A stretch of 64,000 nucleotides of DNA from Arthrobacter russicus (GCF_031454135.1 NZ_JAVDQF010000001.1:1178001-1242000); one strand, 5' to 3'. Shown: positions 25,427 to 33,094, counted from the stretch's first letter. Notes: generated by a model from the sequence alone, not told the origin. Translations and numbers: made by a program.

Positions 25427-25803
25427 GCGGCTATCAATGGGCCGGTGACACCCGAAAAATCAGCCAGCAAACACGAAACCAGACCGCCCGAAAAGAGCGG
25501 CTCATCGCCCAGTACGAAAAGGCCAAGCACGAAGCGGACCAGATGGCCCTCCAAGTACAACGGCAACGCCAACGCATCAGCCGCTACCAAGCCCAAATCG
25601 AAGCCGCCAAAACCGAAGAAAACCGAGCCCTAGCGCAACTCGAAAAACACGGCCCGTTCATCCGAGAAACCGCCTACGGCCACGCCAAAACCTTCTTCGA
25701 CACCCAATACCAAGCAGGCATCAACCGCGCCCAAGCCGAAAACCATCTCCGCACAGCACACAACTCATTCCGCACCCACTGGCTCGAAAAAACCACCGCG
25801 TGA
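25423..25803 (+). CDS. Coiled-coil hypothetical phage protein
   Basis: A 126-residue protein; residues 20-75 form a long charged coiled coil (KERLIAQYEKAKHEADQMAL, QVQRQRQRISRYQAQIEAAK). No catalytic motif. It sits between the zinc protein and the replication protein, so a structural role in replication is possible. Confidence 0.6.
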   Translation: MSGYQWAGDTRKISQQTRNQTARKERLIAQYEKAKHEADQMALQVQRQRQRISRYQAQIEAAKTEENRALAQLEKHGPFIRETAYGHAKTFFDTQYQAGINRAQAENHLRTAHNSFRTHWLEKTTA

Positions 25804-25809
25804 AAGGCC

Positions 25810-26160
25810 GTGATCCCCATCCCCTGGTTCAATGCCGATGACAAAATGCACGGACACCCCAAAGTCCGCAAAGCCGGTCTCAACGCAATCGGTCTCTGGA
25901 CAGTCTGCGGCACCTACTGCACAGACTTCCTCACAGACGGCCTAGTGCCGCTCTGGTACATCCAAACCTGGCCCAACGGCACCAAACTCGCCAACCACCT
26001 AGTCCAAACCGGCTTCTGGGAAGAAGCACCAGACGGCGACTACCAATTCCTTTCATGGGACGAATACCAACGAACCCGAACCAAAGTCATAGCCGAGCGA
26101 GAAAAAGCCAGAATGCGGAAACAAAAATGGCGAGACGAACACCCCGACGCAAGCATCTAA
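25810..26160 (+). CDS. Phage replisome organizer N-terminal domain, possibly truncated
   Basis: A 116-residue GTG-started protein. PWFNADDKMHGHPKVRKAGL, AIGLWTVCGTYCTDFLTDGL and VQTGFWEEAPDGDYQFLSWD form the winged-helix domain at the start of phage replication initiators. The C-terminus turns into a basic KARMRKQKWRDEHPD and stops. The same frame stays open past the stop, with low-complexity VTPTGTVPKTKTKTK, the kind of linker usually found inside such proteins, so this gene may be cut short by a nonsense change or indel. The repeats at 26171-26234 may be the origin it binds. Confidence 0.65.
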   Translation: MIPIPWFNADDKMHGHPKVRKAGLNAIGLWTVCGTYCTDFLTDGLVPLWYIQTWPNGTKLANHLVQTGFWEEAPDGDYQFLSWDEYQRTRTKVIAEREKARMRKQKWRDEHPDASI

Positions 26161-26170
26161 CCGAACCAAT

Positions 26171-26340
26171 GTCACGCATGCTGTCACACCGTGACGGACG
26201 CTGTGACAGCCCCGTTCCGAACACCGTCCGTCACGCCAACCGGAACAGTGCCCAAGACCAAGACCAAGACCAAGTACTTAACTCACCTACCGCTTTTCCC
26301 AAAAAAATTGTGGAGACTTCTCCGCCATCGTCACTTAAGT
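26171..26340. other. Candidate phage replication origin: GTCAC/GTGAC repeats and AT-rich tract
   Basis: GTCAC or its complement occurs five times in 64 bp (26171, 26183, 26191, 26203, 26230). Two perfect 9-bp inverted repeats, GCTGTCACA/TGTGACAGC and GTGACGGAC/GTCCGTCAC, are nested. A hexamer (ACCAAG) tandem repeat and an A-run tract follow up to 26340. Iterons plus an AT-rich region next to an initiator gene is the lambda-like origin layout. Confidence 0.45.
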
Positions 26341-26377
26341 AACCCGCGAGAAAACAACACGGAGGAGGAAAAATCCC

Positions 26378-26740
26378 ATGAACTTCAGCCAAGAAACAGC
26401 CCAACACCTCACCGCAATAATCCAAGCCCAACGCCCAGCCTGGACCATCAACGGCATCATGAAAGCCCTACAAGCACTGGCCCACTCCCACACTCCAGGA
26501 CAAGCCCTGGACCAAGCACTCAACGCAGCCAAAGACCAGCAAGCCAAAACACCGGCAGCAATCATCTTCGACCAATACAGGCACCAAAACCGCGCCACAA
26601 AACCGGGCACACAACCCGCTTGCGAAGACCACGAAGGCGAAACCGCGCACAACTGCCGCTGCTGCATCGCAGACGAAAAACTCGGACAACGACCCCGCGA
26701 AGCCCGAGGCAAACACCACGACCCAGGAGACCCAAAATGA
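26378..26740 (+). CDS. Hypothetical phage protein with C-terminal Cys/His cluster
   Basis: A 120-residue protein with GGAGGA upstream. It begins MNFSQETAQHLTAIIQAQRP, is helical to residue 70, then has CEDHEGETAHNCRCC, a likely metal site. No domain recognised. Overlaps the next gene by 4 nt. Strong C/A bias on this strand is shared with the neighbouring genes. Confidence 0.6.
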   Translation: MNFSQETAQHLTAIIQAQRPAWTINGIMKALQALAHSHTPGQALDQALNAAKDQQAKTPAAIIFDQYRHQNRATKPGTQPACEDHEGETAHNCRCCIADEKLGQRPREARGKHHDPGDPK

Positions 26741-27108
26741 ACCGCATCTACGACATGACCGAAGACGACCTAGCAAAAATAGTTCTCGGAAAAACCATCA
26801 CCAACATCGACACCAAAAACAACACCTGCACACTAAACGACGGAACGATTCTCGAATTCGAAGACACCTCGGATTGCTGCGCATGGTTCAGCGCGGAACT
26901 ACACGCTGGACATCTCACACAGAACATGATCACCAACATCCAAGTTGAAGACAAAGCCGCAGACGATCAAGATTTCGACCAAAAATACACAATCCACGTC
27001 CTAGCAGAAGCAACCGAAGTGTTGGCAATCGATATCGAAGGAACCCCGACCAGCGGCTACTACTGCCACTCAATCAACCTCAACATCACAAGCAAGGATC
27101 AATCATGA
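26737..27108 (+). CDS. DUF7448-like phage protein
   Basis: A 123-residue protein: DLAKIVLGKTITNIDTKNNT, LNDGTILEFEDTSDCCAWF and a late YYCHSINLNI. This pattern (a GKTI strand, a DGTxLEF strand and DCCAW) matches a small actinophage family of unknown function. ATGA overlaps at both ends. Confidence 0.6.
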   Translation: MNRIYDMTEDDLAKIVLGKTITNIDTKNNTCTLNDGTILEFEDTSDCCAWFSAELHAGHLTQNMITNIQVEDKAADDQDFDQKYTIHVLAEATEVLAIDIEGTPTSGYYCHSINLNITSKDQS

Positions 27109-27278
27109 ACCGCATCAGGATCTACCAATGCAACTGCACCCACTGCACCAAAGGCCACTTCAGCGAACGCCAATGGATCGTCCAATACCCACAACCAGGA
27201 CGAAACCAAGCCTCAACAAGCACCTTCTCCTACGCACAAAACATCGCAAACACCTACCTCAGAGCAACCGCAAAATGA
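27105..27278 (+). CDS. 57-residue hypothetical phage protein
   Basis: Reads MNRIRIYQCNCTHCTKGHFS, with CxCxxC at the N-terminus, then a basic aromatic-rich segment. It overlaps its neighbours by 4 nt on both sides. No function can be assigned. Confidence 0.55.
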   Translation: MNRIRIYQCNCTHCTKGHFSERQWIVQYPQPGRNQASTSTFSYAQNIANTYLRATAK

Positions 27279-27664
27279 GCGGCGAAAAGGCGGCAGGTCG
27301 TGGTCCGCGTGTGCGTAGTCGGCGGTCTGCGCGGGCTGCTGGTGCGGGGTTTGAGCGGTTGGTGGCGGATTATTTGGCGGCTGTGGTTGATGATCGGGTT
27401 GATCGTCGGGTGAAGACTGGTGCGGCTGATAAGGGCGATATTGGTGGACTCAGATTCCTTGGGCGTCGGGTGGTTGTTGAGTGTAAGAACACGAGCGTGT
27501 TGTGTTTGCCTGCGTGGACTGGTGAGGCTCGGCGTGAGGCTGCGAATGATGGTGCGGTGGTGGGTGTGGTGGTGCATAAGCGGCACGGCAAGAGCGCGGC
27601 GGGTGAGCAGTGGGTTTCGATGACGTTGGAGGACTTCGCCGCTTTGATGCGACTCGGAAACTGA
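27275..27664 (+). CDS. Holliday-junction resolvase-like PD-(D/E)XK nuclease
   Basis: A 129-residue protein. GAGFERLVADYL is the conserved first helix, DKGDIGG carries the catalytic aspartate and RRVVVECKNTS the E-x-K pair. This fits small archaeal/phage Hjc-like resolvases or related structure-specific endonucleases. It probably resolves branched replication intermediates. Its base use is strikingly different from the genes before it (rich in G and T rather than C and A on this strand), which suggests separate acquisition. Confidence 0.75.
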   Translation: MSGEKAAGRGPRVRSRRSARAAGAGFERLVADYLAAVVDDRVDRRVKTGAADKGDIGGLRFLGRRVVVECKNTSVLCLPAWTGEARREAANDGAVVGVVVHKRHGKSAAGEQWVSMTLEDFAALMRLGN

Positions 27665-27676
27665 TGTATTTATGTA

Positions 27677-27705
27677 TTGCTTATGAAGTGTTTTCGGAGT
27701 AGAAT
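27677..27705 (+). promoter_or_regulatory. Promoter for the middle gene cluster
   Basis: TTGCTT, a 17-bp spacer and TAGAAT, in an AT-rich gap between the resolvase-like gene and the next start at 27747. It probably drives the long run of small overlapping genes up to 32292. Confidence 0.6.
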
Positions 27706-27746
27706 TGTTGTTGTCAGGTTGAGCACCAGACCCCGGAAGGAACACC

Positions 27747-27965
27747 ATGAACACCACACCAACGATCGTCAACGTCAGTGCTTTGACCGAGCGGATCGCG
27801 GAAGTCCGCACCAGCCGCGACACCGCAGCCTGGAAATCAGCACAAGCCCTCCTCCGGTCCGACACGTCCGAAGCGCTGGACTGGGCCGAAATGGCAGCCG
27901 AAGACGACCGAGAAATGACCGCGCTCCAAGCCGAGCTGCGCACCCTGAGGCAGGCCCAAGCATGA
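27747..27965 (+). CDS. Hypothetical 72-residue helical protein
   Basis: GGAAGGA precedes the ATG. The sequence (ALTERIAEVRTSRDTAAWKS, then MTALQAELRTLRQAQA) is helical and charged. It is the first gene of a cluster in which nearly all junctions overlap by 4 nt. No domain recognised. Confidence 0.6.
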   Translation: MNTTPTIVNVSALTERIAEVRTSRDTAAWKSAQALLRSDTSEALDWAEMAAEDDREMTALQAELRTLRQAQA

Positions 27966-28141
27966 GCAATTTTTGTCATTGCGGCCTGCGGAAGGGCGGA
28001 CCGAAAGACGATCACGAACACGCCGGTTCAACTCGATGCCGTGAACACCGCAAGCGCGTAGACAACGGAGCCAGCCCCTTGCCCGGCGTCCAAAACATCA
28101 CTTGGGTTGACTGCCCCGGACATTTGGAGGATGCAGCATGA
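27962..28141 (+). CDS. 59-residue Cys/His-rich protein
   Basis: Starts MSNFCHCGLRKGGPKDDHEH and has later Cys/His residues, so a zinc site is likely. ATGA overlaps on both sides. Confidence 0.55.
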   Translation: MSNFCHCGLRKGGPKDDHEHAGSTRCREHRKRVDNGASPLPGVQNITWVDCPGHLEDAA

Positions 28142-28560
28142 ACACTCACCGCACGATCAAAGCCACCGACATCCGTGTAGGCGACACCATCCAGTGGACA
28201 ACCCTCGTGTGCGGAATCAGCGCGAAATGGAAAATGACGGTTTCAAGGATCGCCGCCGGGACTGTCGGGAACATTGAATTCTTCAAGGTATACAACCAAC
28301 AGGGCGGCATCCGGCACTTTGACGCCGACGACGAGTTCTACCTGGTGGATCGCCCGGCCCCGAAGCTCCCCACCAAACCCGGAAGCCTCGTGTACGTCGA
28401 AGAATTCGAGGGCGAGGAGATTGAACCGCCATTCCTCGCATTCCTTGACGTAAACGGTTACTGGAATGGCGAAAGGCGCTTCCCTGGAGGCCGCGGATGC
28501 GCACTCCAGCCCGAGATCACGAAGTGGTCCCCGGCTACGGTCACCAAGGCCACACCATGA
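28138..28560 (+). CDS. Hypothetical 140-residue phage protein
   Basis: The N-terminus TIKATDIRVGDTIQWTTLVC and following beta-rich segments suggest a small barrel. No catalytic motif. Overlaps both neighbours by 4 nt. Confidence 0.6.
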   Translation: MNTHRTIKATDIRVGDTIQWTTLVCGISAKWKMTVSRIAAGTVGNIEFFKVYNQQGGIRHFDADDEFYLVDRPAPKLPTKPGSLVYVEEFEGEEIEPPFLAFLDVNGYWNGERRFPGGRGCALQPEITKWSPATVTKATP

Positions 28561-28760
28561 GCCGGGGCCAGCTTGCACGCACCCCAAACAACTTCCCCCG
28601 CATGAAGTACCGAGGATCTAAGCGTTGGAATCGGTCGAAAGCAATCACACTTCAGATGCTCATCAACAACTCCATATTTCGGGCGTCGTTGGCCAGGGAT
28701 TACCACGTTTTTGTGCACATTTTTCCCGAAGTCAAGCGCTTCGGAAAGGGGCGGTCATGA
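28557..28760 (+). CDS. Hypothetical 67-residue basic protein
   Basis: A basic protein (RMKYRGSKRWNRSKAITLQM) that could bind nucleic acid. Overlaps both neighbours by 4 nt. No domain recognised. Confidence 0.5.
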   Translation: MSRGQLARTPNNFPRMKYRGSKRWNRSKAITLQMLINNSIFRASLARDYHVFVHIFPEVKRFGKGRS

Positions 28761-29026
28761 GTCATCCGGACACGATTAGCACCTTCGAGTGGGGCGGCAA
28801 AACCTACGAAATCGACTGGCCGTATGAGCCGGAAGACGAAAAACTGCGGAACCAGTGGTTCGGTGCGATCTATCTTGACGGTGTGCAAGTCGGAGAATGC
28901 GCTTCTGGCTTCGGTGATATTTTCACCACCGAGCAGCAAGTCCTTGACGCAGCTTACGAGGTAATCGTGAGCGGCAACACTGAAGACCAAAGCCACAGAT
29001 CGACAGAACAGGAGCTAGGACGATGA
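28757..29026 (+). CDS. Hypothetical 89-residue acidic protein
   Basis: Contains STFEWGGKTYEIDWPYEPED, then alternating strands and a helix; acidic overall. Overlaps both neighbours by 4 nt. No domain recognised. Confidence 0.6.
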   Translation: MSHPDTISTFEWGGKTYEIDWPYEPEDEKLRNQWFGAIYLDGVQVGECASGFGDIFTTEQQVLDAAYEVIVSGNTEDQSHRSTEQELGR

Positions 29027-29217
29027 GCCGGGAGCACATTTTCATCGCCAGCCGGTGCATCTACTGCAACGCCGACTTCCTATGGCTGAACCTCCCGGAT
29101 GTCTGCGATGCCCGCAATGACGACGAAGCACCGTTCACCTGGTCGACCAAGACTGGTGACCCATTCGCGGGGCGCGAAGTCACCACAGATCAAACGACAG
29201 AACCGGAGCCTGGCTAA
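29023..29217 (+). CDS. Hypothetical 64-residue protein with a CxxC motif
   Basis: Contains HIFIASRCIYCNADFLWLNL; one CxxC and one further cysteine. Its stop codon shares a base with the next start (TAATG). Confidence 0.5.
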   Translation: MSREHIFIASRCIYCNADFLWLNLPDVCDARNDDEAPFTWSTKTGDPFAGREVTTDQTTEPEPG

Positions 29218-29381
29218 TGGGCATTGTCTTCCCGAACCGGGCCGGTAGCTTTACTGGGCGCTGCGACACCTGCGAATTCATTGTGGCCGAGACAGCATCT
29301 AAAAAAGCTATGGATCTAGTCCAAGCCCACGAAATCAAAGACTACCAAACGCACGAACCGGAGCCGAAGGAAAACCAATGA
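29217..29381 (+). CDS. Hypothetical 54-residue protein with a CxxC motif
   Basis: Reads MGIVFPNRAGSFTGRCDTCE and then a helix. One CxxC plus a downstream His could bind metal, like a half zinc finger. Overlaps the next gene by 4 nt. Confidence 0.5.
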   Translation: MGIVFPNRAGSFTGRCDTCEFIVAETASKKAMDLVQAHEIKDYQTHEPEPKENQ

Positions 29382-29752
29382 CGGTCAAAATCGAGATCGA
29401 CCACGAAGACCGGGCCTACCGGGCCGAAGTGATGACCATCGACCGGACGACCTTGGGGTTTGAAGACCACGGCATAATGACCGCCTACCTGCACTGTTCA
29501 GCCGGTTCGATCGGATGCACCCTGGGCGGCTACTTCATCCGCAATCGCTTCGGAGCCGACTTCCTGGGAACGATCCTGGAAACCCTCAAGGCTCACACCT
29601 GGGAAGAACTCAAGGGCAAACGCATCTATGTCCTTTTCGACGGGGAATCGCCATGGGGAAGCCAATCAATTGGTCTAGCAAACATTGATACGGGCGACGT
29701 GCTGATATTCGCTGATTTTTGGGAGAAAGCCAAAGCGGAGGAGAACCCATGA
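29378..29752 (+). CDS. Hypothetical 124-residue phage protein
   Basis: Begins MTVKIEIDHEDRAYRAEVMT and includes CSAGSIGCTLGGYFIRNRFG and RIYVLFDGESPW. A mixed alpha/beta fold is likely, but no family is recognised. Overlaps both neighbours by 4 nt. Confidence 0.6.
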   Translation: MTVKIEIDHEDRAYRAEVMTIDRTTLGFEDHGIMTAYLHCSAGSIGCTLGGYFIRNRFGADFLGTILETLKAHTWEELKGKRIYVLFDGESPWGSQSIGLANIDTGDVLIFADFWEKAKAEENP

Positions 29753-30033
29753 GTACCGAGACCAAGGCCGATTACCTGAACCTCTGGTGGGACGTGACCG
29801 GCGGCGACTGGCCCATCCCTGATGACATTCCGGCTGAGTTCGCGTGCCGCGTCCTTGAACTCGAAGGCAAGAAGCCAGCCCGCGTGGACCCGAAGCCCGG
29901 CGTGTGGATCGTCGGCAGCTACGACGAAGAAGTGAAAGCCGTCTACCAGGACGAGCTACAAGCCCGCCGGCACGCAATGGAGAACGGCCAGAACGTGTAC
30001 TTCTGGAAATTCGCGGACGAGGAAAACCAATGA
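29749..30033 (+). CDS. Hypothetical 94-residue phage protein
   Basis: Contains YLNLWWDVTGGDWPIPDDIP and a late aromatic NVYFWKFADEE. Acidic. Overlaps both neighbours by 4 nt. No domain recognised. Confidence 0.55.
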   Translation: MSTETKADYLNLWWDVTGGDWPIPDDIPAEFACRVLELEGKKPARVDPKPGVWIVGSYDEEVKAVYQDELQARRHAMENGQNVYFWKFADEENQ

Positions 30034-30326
30034 GCACGAGCCTGACACAGCAAGTAGCCGAAGCCCTCTACAACCTAGAGCCGCTCGTCACTGGGTACGG
30101 AGACCGGGAGCGGAAACTCACCTGGACGGAAACGCAGTACGAGGGGTACAGCGGGAAATACCTGCGTCGGGCTGAGGCGGTTCTCCCGGTCATCCTCGAC
30201 GCCGCCAAAGAAGCCATTCACGACCAAAAAGTCAAGGCAGCGGTTTACGATCTGGCGTCGGTAGAAGTGATCAGCGCCTACGAAGACGTCCCTGCCGCTA
30301 TTGACTCGCTAAGGACCACACCATGA
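30030..30326 (+). CDS. Hypothetical 98-residue helical protein
   Basis: Begins MSTSLTQQVAEALYNLEPLV; mostly helical. Overlaps both neighbours by 4 nt. No domain recognised. Confidence 0.55.
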   Translation: MSTSLTQQVAEALYNLEPLVTGYGDRERKLTWTETQYEGYSGKYLRRAEAVLPVILDAAKEAIHDQKVKAAVYDLASVEVISAYEDVPAAIDSLRTTP

Positions 30327-30736
30327 CTGATTACCAATTACCCGTGCTCCGACGCTTGACCGCTGACGAAGTAGAACCCGGCATGACCATCGCGGCAAAA
30401 ATCGATGACCTCGTAAGAATCGGTGTTGCCGCAGAGGAGAGGGAAGGCGGCTGGCTCACACCAGAGGGGCATTGGATAGGCGAATCGGCGCACGGTTATG
30501 ACTTGCTCGCTGAGGCACCGAAACCACCCGTGAAACTCCCGCAGGATAAGGGCGCGGTGATCCGCTACCGCGACCATGGAGGGCGTCAGGAAATCGCGCA
30601 CCGGTTCGGTAAGTTTTTTGGCACCTGGTACGTAGACGGAAATGAGGAACTTTTCCACGACGAGGGCATTCTTGCCCGGATGAATTCCGACGGCTTCGAG
30701 GTTGCGGTCTGGACGAAACCCGAGGAGGAAGCATGA
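30323..30736 (+). CDS. Hypothetical 137-residue phage protein
   Basis: Contains LRRLTADEVEPGMTIAAKID and GAVIRYRDHGGRQEIAHRFG; beta-rich. Its N-terminal LTxDEVExGMxI resembles the opening of other small phage proteins in the same cluster (28138 gene), so the two may be distant duplicates. Overlaps both neighbours by 4 nt. Confidence 0.6.
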   Translation: MTDYQLPVLRRLTADEVEPGMTIAAKIDDLVRIGVAAEEREGGWLTPEGHWIGESAHGYDLLAEAPKPPVKLPQDKGAVIRYRDHGGRQEIAHRFGKFFGTWYVDGNEELFHDEGILARMNSDGFEVAVWTKPEEEA

Positions 30737-31080
30737 CCGCCACAGCGACACTGGCCAAATACCAAGCCCTAGCCGACCAAGCCACTAGTGGGCCGTGGTC
30801 ATTCCTGCCCTTAGTGAATGGGATGCCTGCCCGGACGATCTCAGCCCGGCCAGGATTCGGGACACCCACGGTCGCCTCGGTGCAAGCCGAGCCAGACGGG
30901 GCATTCATCACCGCGTCACGGTCACTTGGCCCAGCAATGGCTGCCGCGCTACAAGAAATTCTGGAATTGCATAAAAAGGACCCCGGCTCGCATCCCTACG
31001 AAGACTTGTGCACTGTCTGCGGCGACTACTACCCGTGCCCGACAGTATCCACCATCACCAAACACCTGGAGGGAAAATGA
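30733..31080 (+). CDS. Hypothetical 115-residue protein
   Basis: Contains TLAKYQALADQATSGPWSFL and a C-terminal DLCTVCGDYYPCPTVSTI with three cysteines. ADxATxGPW is seen in many actinophage proteins of unknown function. Overlaps both neighbours by 4 nt. Confidence 0.6.
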   Translation: MTATATLAKYQALADQATSGPWSFLPLVNGMPARTISARPGFGTPTVASVQAEPDGAFITASRSLGPAMAAALQEILELHKKDPGSHPYEDLCTVCGDYYPCPTVSTITKHLEGK

Positions 31081-31454
31081 GCGCCACTGACCCGCTACGG
31101 GCCGCACTCCAAAACTGGTTGGAAACAAATCGCGAAAAGGAACATGCACGCATAAAGCTCGTGACCTTCGACGGCATAGTCATGAAGGACCGCTACTTCA
31201 CAACAGACGAAGTCGCCGCACTCCTGGCTGAGCATCCGACACCAACCACCCACACCGAATACGCCGTCAAGGACCAGTCCGGCATTTTTTGGGGCCACGG
31301 AACCGACGCACTAAGAGTGGGCGACGATGCCGAACGCTACAACGGGATGCTGTTTACCCGCGAAGTGACCGACTGGGCACCTGTCAAAAACCTTTCACCC
31401 TCACCCAAACATGTAAAAAAATGGGCCGAAACTTTACATAAGGAGGAAACATGA
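31077..31454 (+). CDS. Hypothetical 125-residue protein
   Basis: Begins MSATDPLRAALQNWLETNRE and includes TDEVAALLAEHP. No domain recognised. Overlaps both neighbours by 4 nt. Confidence 0.55.
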   Translation: MSATDPLRAALQNWLETNREKEHARIKLVTFDGIVMKDRYFTTDEVAALLAEHPTPTTHTEYAVKDQSGIFWGHGTDALRVGDDAERYNGMLFTREVTDWAPVKNLSPSPKHVKKWAETLHKEET

Positions 31455-31552
31455 CGCCGGAGACCTGGACCGCGTGGGCCTTCGGCTTCGCTGTCGGTGC
31501 CACGCTCATCAACGCAATCTGGATCATCACCACACCAAGGAACCGGAAATGA
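31451..31552 (+). CDS. 33-residue membrane microprotein
   Basis: Begins MTPETWTAWAFGFAVGATLI and is nearly all one transmembrane helix with a basic tail. AAGGAGGAAAC precedes the ATG and both ends overlap neighbours, which supports expression. Function unknown. Confidence 0.5.
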   Translation: MTPETWTAWAFGFAVGATLINAIWIITTPRNRK

Positions 31553-32292
31553 ACATGTGCCAGTGCTCCCGACCCACCCAAAACCTGATCTGCAATATCT
31601 GCCTGGACACGGACACGCACAGCCTCCGCAATCTGCTCATCGACATCCCCGAGCTGCTGGCTGAGCTGGGCACGACCACCGCCAAGCAAGATGTCACCAA
31701 CCACACCGCCGGCACCGGACACGCCTACGGTTCGCGCCCGCCCATCAATCACGATTCGTACATGCTCGAAGTCGAGCTACAACACCTGTTGCTGGTGATG
31801 TGGTTGGCTACCGGTCACGAAGGCACGTACTCGTCCGCACTCGAAGCTGTACACGCCGTCCTAGGTAGGTTCGACCGTTTGGCCACCTACCAAGGCGTGC
31901 AATCACTGAAAACCCAACTCACCGACGCGAAGGCCCGGGCTGAACGGCTCATTGTCGGCTCAACAACGCGGGTCATTGTCGGTGAATGCGAATGCGGGAC
32001 AACGCTCACCGCCGACGAAGACCAACAGGAAACCACGTGCGGGACGTGCTCACAAGTCTATGAAGTAGACGCCTACCGTCGCGATCGCGTCCTCAGCGCT
32101 CTCGGCGCAGAAGACCGGCTCTACCGTGCCGCCGAAGCCGTGCGACTGCTCAACAGAAACGGGGTCAGAGTCACGACCAAAGATCTCGAAAACTGGGCCA
32201 AGCACCAGCACATCACCCCAGCGGACACCGACAGCAAAGGCCGGAAACTCTACGCCCTGCACACGATTTATGCCCACACCAAGACCGCGTGA
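31549..32292 (+). CDS. Zinc-finger and winged-helix phage protein
   Basis: A 247-residue protein. MCQCSRP and ICNIC at the N-terminus, and CECGTTL with TCGTCS (about 148-168), give two Cys4-type zinc sites. The C-terminal 60 residues (AVRLLNRNGVRVTTKDLENW, then KGRKLYALHTIY) look like an excisionase-type winged helix. It may be a late-gene regulator, as it is the last gene of the cluster before a separate promoter. Confidence 0.65.
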   Translation: MNMCQCSRPTQNLICNICLDTDTHSLRNLLIDIPELLAELGTTTAKQDVTNHTAGTGHAYGSRPPINHDSYMLEVELQHLLLVMWLATGHEGTYSSALEAVHAVLGRFDRLATYQGVQSLKTQLTDAKARAERLIVGSTTRVIVGECECGTTLTADEDQQETTCGTCSQVYEVDAYRRDRVLSALGAEDRLYRAAEAVRLLNRNGVRVTTKDLENWAKHQHITPADTDSKGRKLYALHTIYAHTKTA

Positions 32293-32313
32293 AAAGAAAA
32301 CCTGTTCTAACGC

Positions 32314-32342
32314 TTGACAACCGACTCGAAAACATTTACCCT
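32314..32342 (+). promoter_or_regulatory. Promoter of the single-gene unit at 32387
   Basis: TTGACA, a 17-bp spacer and TACCCT, 45 bp upstream of the start codon. The flank is AT-rich compared with the coding sequence around it. Confidence 0.6.
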
Positions 32343-32386
32343 AAAAACGTGGGACAACTGTACCCAACTAGAGCAGAAGGCCAGCA

Positions 32387-32623
32387 ATGACTAAGACTAG
32401 CTCTGTATCACAGGACACGCTCCAACTCATTCATTATGGCTACGTCCAAAAGGTCGACCAGGCACAAGGCGGACGGTACATCCTCACGGCTTCCCATCGC
32501 GCCAACTTTGGCGACTTCGACACCGCCATACACGAAAACCTCGCAACACTGGCAGATGAACCCGGGCGAAACATCTCCCTCGTCATCTTGACCAACAAGG
32601 GACGCAAAGCCCTCGCAAGCTAG
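32387..32623 (+). CDS. Hypothetical 78-residue protein in its own transcription unit
   Basis: Contains LQLIHYGYVQKVDQAQGGRY and NISLVILTNKGRKALAS. The end resembles the last strand and helix of a winged-helix protein (LTxxGRxAL), so a small regulator is possible. It has its own promoter at 32314 and terminator at 32655, unlike the operonic genes around it, which suggests expression at a different time, perhaps in the lysogen. Confidence 0.6.
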   Translation: MTKTSSVSQDTLQLIHYGYVQKVDQAQGGRYILTASHRANFGDFDTAIHENLATLADEPGRNISLVILTNKGRKALAS

Positions 32624-32654
32624 ACACCACCCCCTACCCGCTGCACAGCGGGAT

Positions 32655-32686
32655 AAAAGCCCTGCACCTTCTGGTGTGGGGCTTTT
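32655..32686 (+). terminator. Rho-independent terminator
   Basis: AAAAGCCC pairs with GGGCTTTT around an inner CACC/GGTG stem, 32 bp after the stop at 32623. It closes the single-gene unit. Confidence 0.8.
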
Positions 32687-32833
32687 CCCTTGACTGGCGG
32701 GTGCCCGGACATTCCGCAGGCTGCTCACCTACGACGCAACCCACAACCGCCGATCCTTTCCGGCCACCGTGGGACACCACCGCGCACCCGCCACCCCACC
32801 TGAGCACGAGCACCCCACGCAAAGGACAAGATC

Positions 32834-33094
32834 ATGGCCCCGCAACCCCACATGTGCACCATCGGACACTACTACCACGAGCTACGCGGCACATCAGACC
32901 TGCTCCGCGACACAGTAGACCGGTGGGTCAGGGTCAGCGAGCCAGCATCCAGTGTGCTCCGCCAACTCAAAGCATGGATCGAAGACGAAGAGCTAGAACC
33001 CGATTATGAACGGTTCAAGCTCGGCATCCCGTCGCTCACCCAGTTGAAAGACCACAATCGGAACACGTGCGTGTGCATCGGGGTCTACAAATGA
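32834..33094 (+). CDS. Hypothetical 86-residue protein
   Basis: Begins MAPQPHMCTIGHYYHELRGT, helical, ending NTCVCIGVYK. No domain recognised. Overlaps the exonuclease gene by 4 nt (ATGA), so the two are probably co-translated. Confidence 0.55.
   Translation: MAPQPHMCTIGHYYHELRGTSDLLRDTVDRWVRVSEPASSVLRQLKAWIEDEELEPDYERFKLGIPSLTQLKDHNRNTCVCIGVYK

Noticed and set aside
26191-27108. A single 305-residue protein
   Set aside because: Its long low-complexity middle is the out-of-frame shadow of the 26378 gene. Only the part after 26737 is a real coding sequence.
27254-28021. A 255-residue minus-strand open frame
   Set aside because: Open because of the extreme base skew here. It is antisense to the resolvase-like gene and crosses a promoter; no domain is seen.
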